36,626 nt of DNA. Source: an uncultured Chloroflexota bacterium. GTDB lineage: Bacteria > Chloroflexota > Anaerolineae > Anaerolineales > UBA4823. The notes under the pieces are model-generated. The model saw only the letters and a program-made list of their open reading frames with translations. It did no database searches and had not been told where the DNA came from. The stretch spans positions 1-36,626 of the forward strand of contig CAIQIV010000345.1 of the NCBI GenBank assembly GCA_903871905.1. The letters run 5' to 3'. A program made the translations under genes and the position numbers. Positions 9,982 through 19,609 of this stretch are shown in pieces. Every line of letters starts with the position of its first letter. Position 1 is the stretch's first letter.

Positions 9982-11525
9982 TCGATCCAAAAATTATCTC
10001 CTTTGACCTTGGAACCGGTGGAAATAAAGCATCGTTGTATGATGCACAGGGCAACTGCCTGGCGACGGCATTTGTCCCTTATGAAACCTATTACCCCCAG
10101 GTTGGCTGGCATGAGCAGCGCCCGGGGGATTGGTGGTTTGCAGTGGTGGAGAGCACGCAGAAATTACTTCAGTCCAGCGGGATTGACAGGACCTCGATCG
10201 TCGCCCTGGCGATTTCAGGCCACAGCCTGGGTGCCGTACCGGTTGACAAAGATGGTAATTTGCTGCGGGAGGCGACTCCCATCTGGTCGGATATCCGCGC
10301 CCATAAAGAAGTAGAGGATTTCTTTAACAAGATCGATGCAGATAATTGGTACCTGATGACGGGGAATGGATTCCCCGCAGCCTGCTATACTGTATTTAAG
10401 GTGATGTGGTACAAGAAGAACGAGCCGGTAATGTGGCAAAAGGTGTACAAAATTCTGGGGACCAAAGACTACATCAACTATAAGCTTACTGGTCAGTTCC
10501 TCACTGATTATTCCTATGCATCTGGGACAGGCATCTACAACCTGAAAGACTGGAAGTACCAGGCGGATTTCATCGCTGCCAGTGAAATTCCGGCAGATGT
10601 GTGGCCTGAGATTGTCCCCTCCACCCACGTGGTCGGCGAGATCCTTCCCGATGTAGCCGAGACGCTTGGTTTGAGCGTGGGTGTGAAGGTAGTTTGCGGA
10701 GGGGTGGATAATTCTTGCATGGCTTTGGGGGCGAAAAATATCCACAGCGGGAGAGTCTATACGTCGCTGGGTTCATCAGCATGGATTGCGGTTTCTTCCG
10801 AACAGCCTGTGCTGGATAAGAAATTGAAGCCCTACGTTTTCACCCACGTGGTGCCAGGTATGTTCACCTCAGCAGTCAGCATTTTTGCCGCGGGGAGTTC
10901 ATTTGCCTGGGTCCGTGATAACCTGTGCAAGGACCTGGAGGAGGAGGCCGAAAAATCTGGCCTGGATGTGTTCACGTTGATGAACCGTGAAGCTGCCAAA
11001 GCACCGGTCGGCTCGAATCGTTTGCTCTTCAATCCCAGCCTGGCTGGGGGAACTTCGCAAGATGACAGTGTGCACATCCGAGGGGCATACCTGGGATTGG
11101 ATTTGAAACATGGCAGACCGGAGCTGATCCGGGCGGCAATGGAAGGCGTGGCTTTAAATTTGCGCCTGCGCCTGGATTTGCTGCGTAAATTCACTTATCT
11201 GGAAGATGAGATCCTGTTTGTGGGAGGTGGCGCTAAAAGCCGTTTTTACCTGAGCATTTTTGCTGACGTGTTCAATACTCGAATTCTCAAAACCAACATT
11301 GACCAGGACGCTGGTGCACTGGGTGCAGCTGCCCTTGCGTCTGTTGGATGCGGGTTGTGGGAAGATTTCAGCCGCATCGATCAGATCCACAAGGTTGCAG
11401 AATTGGTGGAGCCTGATCAGGATAATAACAGGAAGTACGAAAGACTCCTGCCCATCTTTGATCTGGCCACACAATACTTAGCCAGAACCAGTGATGCGTT
11501 AAGGGAAGTTGATCTTTCATCTTGA
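9978..11525 (+). CDS. FGGY family carbohydrate kinase (second copy)
   Basis: IISFDLGTGGNKASLYDAQG; VCGGVDNSCMALGAKNIHSG; FVGGGAKSRFYLSIFADVF. ATGA overlap with deoC. Confidence 0.92.
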   Translation: MIDPKIISFDLGTGGNKASLYDAQGNCLATAFVPYETYYPQVGWHEQRPGDWWFAVVESTQKLLQSSGIDRTSIVALAISGHSLGAVPVDKDGNLLREATPIWSDIRAHKEVEDFFNKIDADNWYLMTGNGFPAACYTVFKVMWYKKNEPVMWQKVYKILGTKDYINYKLTGQFLTDYSYASGTGIYNLKDWKYQADFIAASEIPADVWPEIVPSTHVVGEILPDVAETLGLSVGVKVVCGGVDNSCMALGAKNIHSGRVYTSLGSSAWIAVSSEQPVLDKKLKPYVFTHVVPGMFTSAVSIFAAGSSFAWVRDNLCKDLEEEAEKSGLDVFTLMNREAAKAPVGSNRLLFNPSLAGGTSQDDSVHIRGAYLGLDLKHGRPELIRAAMEGVALNLRLRLDLLRKFTYLEDEILFVGGGAKSRFYLSIFADVFNTRILKTNIDQDAGALGAAALASVGCGLWEDFSRIDQIHKVAELVEPDQDNNRKYERLLPIFDLATQYLARTSDALREVDLSS

Positions 11526-11546
11526 TTGCGAAAGGAAGATAACAAA

Positions 11547-12518
11547 ATGAAAATCGGTCTATTTACCGCCACGTTTCTTGATATGGAATTGGAAGCAGTA
11601 TTTAAAATGGCTTCAGAATTGGGATATCAAGCAGTGGAGATGCCGGCGTTTGCCAACAATCCGCATCTTGATATTGAAGAGATCGTCAGAGGCAGCAATG
11701 CAGCCAAACTCAAACAACTGCTGAACTCCTATGGGCTGGTGATCTCTGCCCTGGCGAACCACCCGGAAGGCCAGATTGTGTTGGGGCCTTTTGGTAAGGA
11801 TACGGACGCAATTTGCCCAGGCACAAAAGAAGAGAAGATCAAGTTTGGTACCGAGCGAATGATCAAAACTGCTCAGGCTGCCAACGCTCTCGAAGTTCCG
11901 GTGGTTACCGGCTTTATCGGCTGCGAGAATTTTGGGCGTTTCTTCCCCTGGCCATATTCGAAGGGATGGTCGGATATGGAACAGGAATTTGTCGAGCGCT
12001 GGAGCAAGATACTGGATAAGTTTGGCGAATACGGCGTCAAATTTGCTCATGAGCCGCATCCAAATGAACTGGCGTATAACGTGGAAACCGCCCTGCGTGC
12101 CGTGGAATTGATGGGAGGGCGCAAGGAATTTGGCTTCAACTTTGACCCCGCGAACCTGATCTACCTCGGCATCGATGTTGAAAACTTCATCGATTCTCTC
12201 AACAAGCGCATTTACCATGTGCATGCGAAAGATGGGGAGATTGTGGCGCATAACGTGCATCGCTCAGGCTTGATCCCCCAGGGCGATTGGCAACGCCTCG
12301 ATCGGGGCTTCCGCTTCCGCATCCCAGGCTGGGGATCAGTGCCCTGGAAGAAGGTGATCACCGAGCTTTCCATGATTGGTTATGATTATGTGATGAGCTA
12401 CGAGCATGAAGACGTGACGATGAGCCGCCATGATGGTATCACCAAGACCATCGCTTATCTCAAACCCCTCCTGATTGAGAAGCCATACGAGGGACGGAAC
12501 GACGTTTTATTTGCATAG
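11547..12518 (+). CDS. Sugar phosphate isomerase/epimerase (xylose isomerase-like TIM barrel)
   Basis: MKIGLFTATFLDMELEAVFKMASELGYQAVEMPAF; FGFNFDPANLIYLGID; IYHVHAKDGEI. Confidence 0.9.
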   Translation: MKIGLFTATFLDMELEAVFKMASELGYQAVEMPAFANNPHLDIEEIVRGSNAAKLKQLLNSYGLVISALANHPEGQIVLGPFGKDTDAICPGTKEEKIKFGTERMIKTAQAANALEVPVVTGFIGCENFGRFFPWPYSKGWSDMEQEFVERWSKILDKFGEYGVKFAHEPHPNELAYNVETALRAVELMGGRKEFGFNFDPANLIYLGIDVENFIDSLNKRIYHVHAKDGEIVAHNVHRSGLIPQGDWQRLDRGFRFRIPGWGSVPWKKVITELSMIGYDYVMSYEHEDVTMSRHDGITKTIAYLKPLLIEKPYEGRNDVLFA

Positions 12519-12548
12519 TAAGCAGATTGTTAATAAGCAGATTGTTAA
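12519..12548. repeat. 15-bp perfect tandem duplication
   Basis: taagcagattgttaa repeated twice (12519-12533, 12534-12548), followed by a degenerate third start (taaggagcag) that carries the RBS of the next gene. Confidence 0.9.
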
Positions 12549-12563
12549 TAAGGAGCAGAGCTA

Positions 12564-13622
12564 ATGGCAGACAAGATGAAAGCGGCTGTATTTGAGGCGG
12601 TCAAAGTTATCAAAGTCAAGGAAGTGCCTATCCCTGAGATTGGTGACGATGAGGTCCTCATCAAGGTGAAAAACACCGGTATCTGTGGTACGGATTGGAG
12701 CATTTACAACGGTTGGTATTCTTCAGACAAACTGCCGATGATCCCGGGGCATGAGTTTTCAGGGGTGCTGGCCAAGGTTGGAAGGAACGCCAAAGGTTTG
12801 AAGGAAGGGGATCGCGTCACTGCGGACATCAATATGTCCTGCGGTCATTGCTATTACTGTATGCAGGGGGATCATCTGTTATGTAATGAATTTACCCAAC
12901 TGGGCATTCATACTGACGGGACGTTTGCTGAGTATGTGAAAGCCCGGGCATCCCTGGTTCACCAGCTTCCAGATTCTTTGAGTTTTGAAGAAGGTGCATT
13001 TATTGAGCCGCTGTCCTGCTGTATCCACGCAGCAAAGGCAATGAATGCACGCGTGGGTGGCAGTGTGGCAATCGTGGGCTGTGGCCTGGGCGTGCTGCAT
13101 GCGCGCATGGCTGTGTTGCGTGCATGCGCCCCGGTGATCATTGTGGGTGACAATAAGAAGCGCCTGCGCATTGCCAAGGAGATGGGCGCGGATTACACTA
13201 TAGATATTAATGAGGTCGCAGATCCGGTGGCTGAGGTCAAAAAGCTTACCGATGGACGCGGGGTGGATTACGCCATTGAAGCGGTTGGTACAACGAAGAC
13301 CTATGAACAGGCTTTCGCCATGCTCCGCAAGGGCGGCGTTCTATCGGCCTTTGGGATCACAGGAGAAATGGACACCATGCAGATCCGACCCTTTGAGTTT
13401 GTGTTGGGGGAGAAGAAGATTACGGGTTCCTGTGCCGGTATCGGGGATGACTGGCCAGATGCCATTGCACTGCTTGCCCACAAAAGGATCGATCCGAAGC
13501 CATTGTTCTCGATGAAGGTGCCATTGGAAGATCTGGAATGGGCGCTGCATGAGCTGCGCAAAGACCCTAATCTTTTCAAGATCTTTGTCTCACCTGAGAT
13601 TTCTCAGCGCGAAGTGCTGTAG
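12564..13622 (+). CDS. Zinc-dependent alcohol/polyol dehydrogenase (MDR family, second copy)
   Basis: ICGTDWSIYNGWY, GHEFSGVL, CGHCYYCMQGDHLLC, GCGLGVLHARMAV. Confidence 0.92.
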   Translation: MADKMKAAVFEAVKVIKVKEVPIPEIGDDEVLIKVKNTGICGTDWSIYNGWYSSDKLPMIPGHEFSGVLAKVGRNAKGLKEGDRVTADINMSCGHCYYCMQGDHLLCNEFTQLGIHTDGTFAEYVKARASLVHQLPDSLSFEEGAFIEPLSCCIHAAKAMNARVGGSVAIVGCGLGVLHARMAVLRACAPVIIVGDNKKRLRIAKEMGADYTIDINEVADPVAEVKKLTDGRGVDYAIEAVGTTKTYEQAFAMLRKGGVLSAFGITGEMDTMQIRPFEFVLGEKKITGSCAGIGDDWPDAIALLAHKRIDPKPLFSMKVPLEDLEWALHELRKDPNLFKIFVSPEISQREVL

Positions 13623-13628
13623 GTTTTC

Positions 13629-13661
13629 AGTGCAGCCCATCCGTCTGGTTTGGGCTGCACT
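13629..13661 (+). terminator. Hairpin terminator at end of the catabolic cluster
   Basis: AGTGCAGCCCA / TGGGCTGCACT perfect 11-bp stem with 11-nt loop, 7 nt after the Zn-ADH stop; weak U-tract. Confidence 0.65.
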
Positions 13662-13684
13662 AAATCATTTCTGGAGCCGGAAAA

Positions 13685-13845
13685 TTGGAAATTGGGAAGA
13701 TCGACCACATTGCCATCAATTGTGTTGACTTTGAGCAATCGATCGATTTCTACGGACGCATTCTTGCTGTGATCTGCCCGATCTTGGGACCAGGGTTCTG
13801 CGATTTCTTGATCCCAACGGAGTGACTTTAGAGTTCTGTGAATAG
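13685..13845 (+). pseudogene. Decayed VOC/glyoxalase-fold gene
   Basis: N-terminal LEIGKIDHIAINCVDFEQSIDFYGRIL runs into a stop; VOC-like C-terminal strand VLRFLDPNGVTLEFCE* continues in another frame. Too short for a full VOC domain. Confidence 0.75.
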
Positions 13846-13914
13846 TTATCTGGAATTTCCTGGTGGTAGCAAACTTATTTTTGAATGTAAATAGAATTGA
13901 GGAGCAAATAAATC

Positions 13915-15156
13915 ATGGACAAGAGAGATATCCTTCTTTCTCCAATTAAGATCGGGACGCACACCTGTACAAACCGATTCTTCAGCCAGGCAATGGAGTG
14001 CAATGATGCAGATGCTGAAGGAAATCCGACCGACTTGACTTACCAACGTTATGAGAACTTGTTCAGAGGCGAGGCGGGGTTGATCAGTCTGGAAGCAATC
14101 ACCATCACTGATAAGAACCGCTCGCGAATGAACCAGTTGTTCATCATGCCCAAGAATCAATCCACGCTGGAGAAATTTGTGCGGCGCATGAGGGAAGTGA
14201 ATCCCAAGCCGCTTTTTATCTTCCAACTGACCCATTCCGGCGAGCTGTCCAACCCTGAATTTTCCAAGAGGCTTTCCGTCAGACCTCTGCCAGGATTCAA
14301 GGCAGATGTATTTACGGAAGACGAGTTTGAGAAGATCATGGACGATTTCGTCCTGGCTGCAAAAATGTCGTATGATGTCGGTGCCGATGGCATCGATATG
14401 AAATTCTGCCACGGATACCTCGGGTCCCAGATCCTACGCCCATATAATACTCGCAAGTGGAAATATGGAGGTCCCTGGGAGAATCGACGCCAGTTTGCAT
14501 TTGATCTCTACGAACGAATCCGCAAGGTTGTACCCGACGAGAAATTCCTGATCGGCTCAAAGATCTCCGTATGGGAAGGCTTCCCAGGCGGTTTCGGTAC
14601 TGCAGGGCCGGATACCCCGGTGATCGACCTGGCAGAGCCGATCGACCTGGTGAAAGGCCTGGAAGCTCGCGGAGCCCAGTATTTTATCCAGTCTGCTGGC
14701 AGCCCCTCCATCACCATTAGCCTTACCCAGGCAGATAAAGAGCACCCGTATTTTGCCTACCTGCACCAATATTTTGCCAAGGTGTTAAAAGAAAACCTGC
14801 AACCCCAGACGGTGGTGATTGGCTCGAACTACTCGGTGTTCGGCAAGGGCAAGAGCAAGTTGCAGGCAGTCAAGCCGGAGGACAGCGCCTTGTTGGCATA
14901 CGGTGCGCAAAATATTGAGAAAGGGTATGTGGATATGATTGCCCTGGGACGCCAATCGTTCGCTGACCCTTTGCTGCCATTAAAAGTTCGCGAAGGCCGG
15001 GAGAAAGAAATCAACTTCTGCACGACTTGTGACAACTGCCTGGAATTGCTTATCCAACAGTCTCCTATTGGTTGTGCTACCTACAATAAGATGTACACCG
15101 ATATCCTTGTGCAGACCCGTAAGGAGAAAGGCCGCCTGTCGGTTAAACACACCTAG
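13915..15156 (+). CDS. NADH:flavin oxidoreductase / Old Yellow Enzyme family
   Basis: TNRFFSQAMECNDADAEGNPTDLTYQRYENLFRGEAGLI; DGIDMKFCHGYLGSQILRPYNTRKWKYGG; C-terminal FCTTCDNCLELLIQQSPIGC. Confidence 0.85.
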   Translation: MDKRDILLSPIKIGTHTCTNRFFSQAMECNDADAEGNPTDLTYQRYENLFRGEAGLISLEAITITDKNRSRMNQLFIMPKNQSTLEKFVRRMREVNPKPLFIFQLTHSGELSNPEFSKRLSVRPLPGFKADVFTEDEFEKIMDDFVLAAKMSYDVGADGIDMKFCHGYLGSQILRPYNTRKWKYGGPWENRRQFAFDLYERIRKVVPDEKFLIGSKISVWEGFPGGFGTAGPDTPVIDLAEPIDLVKGLEARGAQYFIQSAGSPSITISLTQADKEHPYFAYLHQYFAKVLKENLQPQTVVIGSNYSVFGKGKSKLQAVKPEDSALLAYGAQNIEKGYVDMIALGRQSFADPLLPLKVREGREKEINFCTTCDNCLELLIQQSPIGCATYNKMYTDILVQTRKEKGRLSVKHT

Positions 15157-15184
15157 CCTAAGGTTAACTCATTTGGAGTTTAGA

Positions 15185-15215
15185 GTATCCCATGCATCCT
15201 GGATGCATGGGATAC
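15185..15215 (+). terminator. Near-perfect 31-nt palindrome, probable terminator or processed hairpin
   Basis: GTATCCCATGCATCC-T-GGATGCATGGGATAC, 15-bp arms, 28 nt after the OYE stop; TTTTT occurs about 10 nt downstream. Confidence 0.55.
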
Positions 15216-15306
15216 CTTGATGCAAGTTTTTATGCGACAAAAGGAATTCACAGGCTGGATCTCTCGTTGATCGAAGATAAATTTCTAATGTATTGAGGAG
15301 TTTCCC

Positions 15307-15831
15307 ATGACCGAGTTCGTTCTGGTCACATATGCCAGCCGGAGCGGGTCTACCCGAGGTGTGGCTGATGCGATTGGCAGCTCGCTGGAAAAGAACGGAG
15401 TAAAAAAAGTAGATGTGCAGCCGATGCAGCTGGTCAAGACTCTCCAGCCTTATAGGGCGGTGGTAGCAGGGAGCGCCATTCAAAATAAGCGGTGGTTGCC
15501 GGAAGCGATGGAGTTTGTCCAAGTGCATCGCTCAGAGTTGATGCAGAAGCCGTTTGCCGCGTTCCTGGTGTGTATGACTCTGGCAATGAAAAACGGCGAG
15601 AACTACCGGCCCTTTGTCTCTGACTTCATGGCGCCGGTGCGGGTGCTAGTGAATCCGGTGAGCGAAGGCTTGTTTGCCGGAAGTTTAGATCTGAGAAAGA
15701 TCCCCTCGGTGCGGGATCGCTTGCTGTTTCGTTTGAGCGTGATTTTCGGCATCTGGCAGGAAGGCGATCACCGCAACTGGGAGGCGATCCAAGCCTGGGC
15801 TGAGTGCCTGCTCCCACTGCTGCTTTGTTAA
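15307..15831 (+). CDS. Flavodoxin-domain protein (HemG-like)
   Basis: FVLVTYASRSGSTRGVADAIGSSLEKNGVKKVDVQP; VVAGSAIQNKRWLPEAMEFV; AAFLVCMTLA. Confidence 0.82.
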   Translation: MTEFVLVTYASRSGSTRGVADAIGSSLEKNGVKKVDVQPMQLVKTLQPYRAVVAGSAIQNKRWLPEAMEFVQVHRSELMQKPFAAFLVCMTLAMKNGENYRPFVSDFMAPVRVLVNPVSEGLFAGSLDLRKIPSVRDRLLFRLSVIFGIWQEGDHRNWEAIQAWAECLLPLLLC

Positions 15832-15946
15832 CCACAGCTTTGTTTCGTTTTCACAGGGATTTCCTGAAATTCGACTGATCAACCTGGCTATCAGGGGTAT
15901 AATCTTCCTGGGGTGGGTTTTTTCCCTGCCTCCACCAGGAGGTTTG

Positions 15947-18517
15947 ATGGATATAATTCTGGATTCGAGTCTGCAGGAGTACTTTGGATTTGACAACTTT
16001 CGACCAGGGCAGGCAGAGGCTATTCAACATCTGCTTTCTGGACAGAATACCCTGGTAGTCATGCCGACCGGATCGGGAAAATCTCTGGTTTATCAATTTG
16101 CCGCTGTACACTTGCCAGGTATGACCCTGGTGGTCTCGCCGCTGGTCGCTCTGATGAAAGACCAAGTCAACGGGCTAGAACGGCGCGGGATACCGGCGGC
16201 ATTTATCAACAGCTCCCTGACTGGGATTGAGCAGAGGCAGCGCTTGCAGGAACTGGCGGAGGGGAAATATCGCCTGGTTTATGTCGCGCCGGAACGATTG
16301 CGGAGCGCACCATTTCAAGAAGCCTTGAAACGGCAAAAAGTCAGCTTGCTGGCAGTTGATGAGGCGCACTGTATTTCGGAATGGGGGCATGATTTCCGGC
16401 CAGATTATCTTCACATTTCAAGGTTTCGGAAGCTGGTGGGCTGTCCTCTAACGGCTGCATTGACAGCAACTGCCACGCCGCGTGTGCAAGACGATATTAT
16501 CAATCTGCTGGATCTGGGGTCCTGCAAGCGGATTGTGACGGGATTTAACCGACCAAACCTGACGTTTATGGTGCAAGCTGTGGATACTCTCCACGACCGC
16601 TTTGATGCTCTGCAGAGACTTCTTGCTCACGTAAATGATGGGGCCGTGATTATCTATGTGGGGACGCGCCGAGATGCTGAAGGAGTTGCGGAATTCATCC
16701 AGGATGTGATGGGAATAAAGGCGCAATTCTATCATGCTGGTTTGCCTCCTGGCATCCGCTCACGAATTCAAGATGCCTTCATGTCTGGTGATCTCTTGAT
16801 CATTGTTGCCACCAATGCCTTTGGAATGGGCATAGACCGCCCGGATGTAAGAATGGTCGTGCACTATTCCCTGCCTGGCTCATTAGAAGCATATTACCAG
16901 GAGGCGGGACGGGCTGGCAGGGATGATCTCCCTGCCAATGCTGTGCTGCTTTATTCACCAAAGGACCGTGCTCTGCAGGAATGGTTTGTAGAAAACAGTA
17001 TGGTAACCTTGGAAGACCTATCCAAACTGTATCATGCTTCAAGCCTAGCTGATGGTAGGCGCGTCACCATCACCATGGATGGACTATCGATTGAGACGGG
17101 TCTTCCGGAAGTGAAAATCCGCCTGGGGCTGGCAGAACTGGAGCGCGCTGGAGCTATCGCTCACCTGGGAAATGATGGAATGACAGTATGCTTGGAGCGG
17201 CGTGACTGGAATGAACGAGAAATTCGGTCATCTCTGGGCAGGATCAAGATGCACCAACAATACCGCCGAACTCAACTTAAGCAGATGATAGATTATGCTG
17301 AGAGCAATGCCTGCCGACGGGAGATCATCCTTAAGCATTTTGGCGATACTGGCCTGGCAGAAGCTGAGATATGTTGTGATAACTGCCAGACGCGCAGGGT
17401 GGTGCCAGCCTCAGGCACGGGGACTGGCGACCTGAGCGATGCAGAGCGAATCGCCCTGGCGATCCTGGATGCCGTTCGCCGATTCCAAAATGAATTAGGA
17501 CGGGAGAAAATTGCCCAGATTCTCTACGGTTCGAAGGCAAAGGAAATTCAGCATTTTGGCTATAATACGAACATCTATTATTCCCGGTTGGCTGGGTTTT
17601 CTGTGAGCGAAATCAAGCAAATGATCGATCAACTGCTGGGGATGGGGTATCTGAAAGTAGTTGGTGGGGAATACCCGGTTATCCGCATTACACCTCAAGG
17701 CGAAGCAGTGGTTCAGAATAAATCTCAAATTCCTCTCTGCTTGCCGCGTCAGGTTGATCGCCGGGAAATGGAACGCAAGAAAGCTGAACGGCAAGCCGGT
17801 GGGACATTGGAGTGCACCGAACAGCTGTTGTCTGATGGTATGAGTGTGGAGCAGGTTGCACACCAACGAGGATTAGCTGTTGGAACGATTTACAGCCATG
17901 CAGCTCGGTTGATCGCTTCTGGTCGGATCTCGGTGACCCAGGTAATCCCTGATGCAGTAATAACACTAGTTGAGACAGCCATTCGGCAGGTGGGGAGCGT
18001 AGAATATCCCACACCGATAAAAGCTGTCCTCCCAGACAATATAGAATATGGTGTGATCCGTTGCGTGATAGAAGGATGGAAACGGCATTCAGAAAATGTT
18101 TGTGGACAACTTCAAGGGTGTCCAGCAAAGGTAACCCCTGGGAGAAAAGCGATCCAACTAATTTTTTCCCTTGGAGAATCAAGATCACCATCGGCAGTAC
18201 CCGAATTGGTTGGGTGTCTCTGTAGCGACGACGGAAATGTTCGCCGCCTGGCAGCTTCTGCATTGGGTAAAATCGCTCACTGTAGTGCTGTAGCGCCACT
18301 CATGATGCTGCTGGAGCAGGAGGAGAAACCGCAGGTACGCCAGTATGCAGTTAAAGCCCTGGGTCTTATCGGTGATGAGAGAGCGAGGTCTCTTTTGGAG
18401 GCAGTTGCATCCAATGAAGGTGAAAAGGATTATACACGGGAGTCCGCGCGAATTGCTTTGTTGAATCTCTCCGCCTCCAGGCAACCCTTATCTCGCGTAA
18501 CAAATGGGGAGGATTGA
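15947..18517 (+). CDS. recQ: RecQ-family ATP-dependent DNA helicase with RQC domain, HTH segment and C-terminal HEAT-like repeats
   Basis: PTGSGKSLVYQFAA, DEAHCISEWGHDFRPDY, ALTATATPRV, YYQEAGRAGRD, Zn-binding ICCDNCQ. C-term VPELVGCLCSDDGNVRRLAASALGKIAHCSAVAPLMMLL...VRQYAVKALGLIGDERARSLLEAV. Confidence 0.93.
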   Translation: MDIILDSSLQEYFGFDNFRPGQAEAIQHLLSGQNTLVVMPTGSGKSLVYQFAAVHLPGMTLVVSPLVALMKDQVNGLERRGIPAAFINSSLTGIEQRQRLQELAEGKYRLVYVAPERLRSAPFQEALKRQKVSLLAVDEAHCISEWGHDFRPDYLHISRFRKLVGCPLTAALTATATPRVQDDIINLLDLGSCKRIVTGFNRPNLTFMVQAVDTLHDRFDALQRLLAHVNDGAVIIYVGTRRDAEGVAEFIQDVMGIKAQFYHAGLPPGIRSRIQDAFMSGDLLIIVATNAFGMGIDRPDVRMVVHYSLPGSLEAYYQEAGRAGRDDLPANAVLLYSPKDRALQEWFVENSMVTLEDLSKLYHASSLADGRRVTITMDGLSIETGLPEVKIRLGLAELERAGAIAHLGNDGMTVCLERRDWNEREIRSSLGRIKMHQQYRRTQLKQMIDYAESNACRREIILKHFGDTGLAEAEICCDNCQTRRVVPASGTGTGDLSDAERIALAILDAVRRFQNELGREKIAQILYGSKAKEIQHFGYNTNIYYSRLAGFSVSEIKQMIDQLLGMGYLKVVGGEYPVIRITPQGEAVVQNKSQIPLCLPRQVDRREMERKKAERQAGGTLECTEQLLSDGMSVEQVAHQRGLAVGTIYSHAARLIASGRISVTQVIPDAVITLVETAIRQVGSVEYPTPIKAVLPDNIEYGVIRCVIEGWKRHSENVCGQLQGCPAKVTPGRKAIQLIFSLGESRSPSAVPELVGCLCSDDGNVRRLAASALGKIAHCSAVAPLMMLLEQEEKPQVRQYAVKALGLIGDERARSLLEAVASNEGEKDYTRESARIALLNLSASRQPLSRVTNGED

Positions 18518-18724
18518 AGCCCTGTTCTCCTAACGCCAGAGGGGAATCGCATACTGCTGCAAAGAGGTGGGCTTGCCTTTCCCCATCCTTTTCCCGAGAG
18601 TTACACTCAACTGCCGGCTTGGCTGAAAGAACAAACCCCCTCAGTCAGGCCAGCAGTGACGCAGCTTAACCTCTTCTAGGCAAGGATGCCCGGTGCTCCG
18701 AAAGTTCCGGATAAGCTAGACAAG

Positions 18725-19609
18725 TTAAGCGCTGAATGCCTCACGCGCCATATTTGTATCGATGAAAGGGCCGGCATTCCCGGTCACGGCATAGTTGTAC
18801 AGGGAGGCCTGGAAAATACCGTTGACGGCGCCATTGAGCACGCTGACCAGGACAAAACCAAATATCAGCAGGATAAAACCGAGGATGGTCAAAGGGAGCA
18901 GCTCAAGGAGCATTCCGGCAAGCATGATGGCGCCGGTAATTAAAATGACCGCCAGGTAAGCCAGGCAAGAAATTCCGCCGACTGCAACGCTGCCCAAAAC
19001 GCTTTCGCCCCAGGTCTGTTTGAACAGTGCCAGGCTGCGCTTGAGGCTGTCAAGAATGTTAACGTCCTCGGCAACAATAATCGGTATAGCAAAAAAGACC
19101 GCCAGTTCCCATGCACCCTGGATCAACCCCCCGATGATAGCAGTGAATAGCATAACCAGGAAATTTTTAGAGCGGCGGCCGGACGAAGTAATAACCTTTG
19201 CCAGCACGCCTACTGTGGCAGAGATCAGGGCATAGACCAGGATCTTTCCCAGGCGTGTCCTGGCAATGGCTATCCCATCGCTTACCGTTGCCGGCTCGCC
19301 GCGAATGATCTTCATGGTAGCACCGACCAGGGCGGTATTGGAAAAGATGACCACAAAATAGGCAGCCAGGTAATAAATAAACAAGACCACCAGAGCTACC
19401 ACCCATTGGATGAGGGAAGCATCACTATTGGTATCTGTTGCCCGGATGATAGGCCAGACCAGAAAGGCTTCCGGGATGATGAAGAGAACAGTGACAATAA
19501 TCATGCCAATCATGGAGATGACGGGAAACATGATTAGCTGTTTGTTTTGGAGTAAAGCGTTCCAACTTTGTTGGGAGAGTTCAAATGCGTTGTTGATCTT
19601 GCCAGCCAT
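18725..19609 (-). CDS. Multi-pass membrane protein of unknown function
   Basis: Several hydrophobic segments (VISMIGMIIVTVLFIIPEAFLVW, VVALVVLFIYYLAAYFVVIF, LAYLAVILITGAIMLAGMLL). Confidence 0.75.
   Translation of the reverse strand: MAGKINNAFELSQQSWNALLQNKQLIMFPVISMIGMIIVTVLFIIPEAFLVWPIIRATDTNSDASLIQWVVALVVLFIYYLAAYFVVIFSNTALVGATMKIIRGEPATVSDGIAIARTRLGKILVYALISATVGVLAKVITSSGRRSKNFLVMLFTAIIGGLIQGAWELAVFFAIPIIVAEDVNILDSLKRSLALFKQTWGESVLGSVAVGGISCLAYLAVILITGAIMLAGMLLELLPLTILGFILLIFGFVLVSVLNGAVNGIFQASLYNYAVTGNAGPFIDTNMAREAFSA

Noticed and set aside
12519-12548. CRISPR-like short repeat
   Set aside because: Only two adjacent 15-bp units with no spacers; a simple tandem duplication. No CRISPR array seen in the window.
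17688-18299. 203-aa minus-strand ORF
   Set aside because: Antisense to the recQ gene, no recognisable motif.
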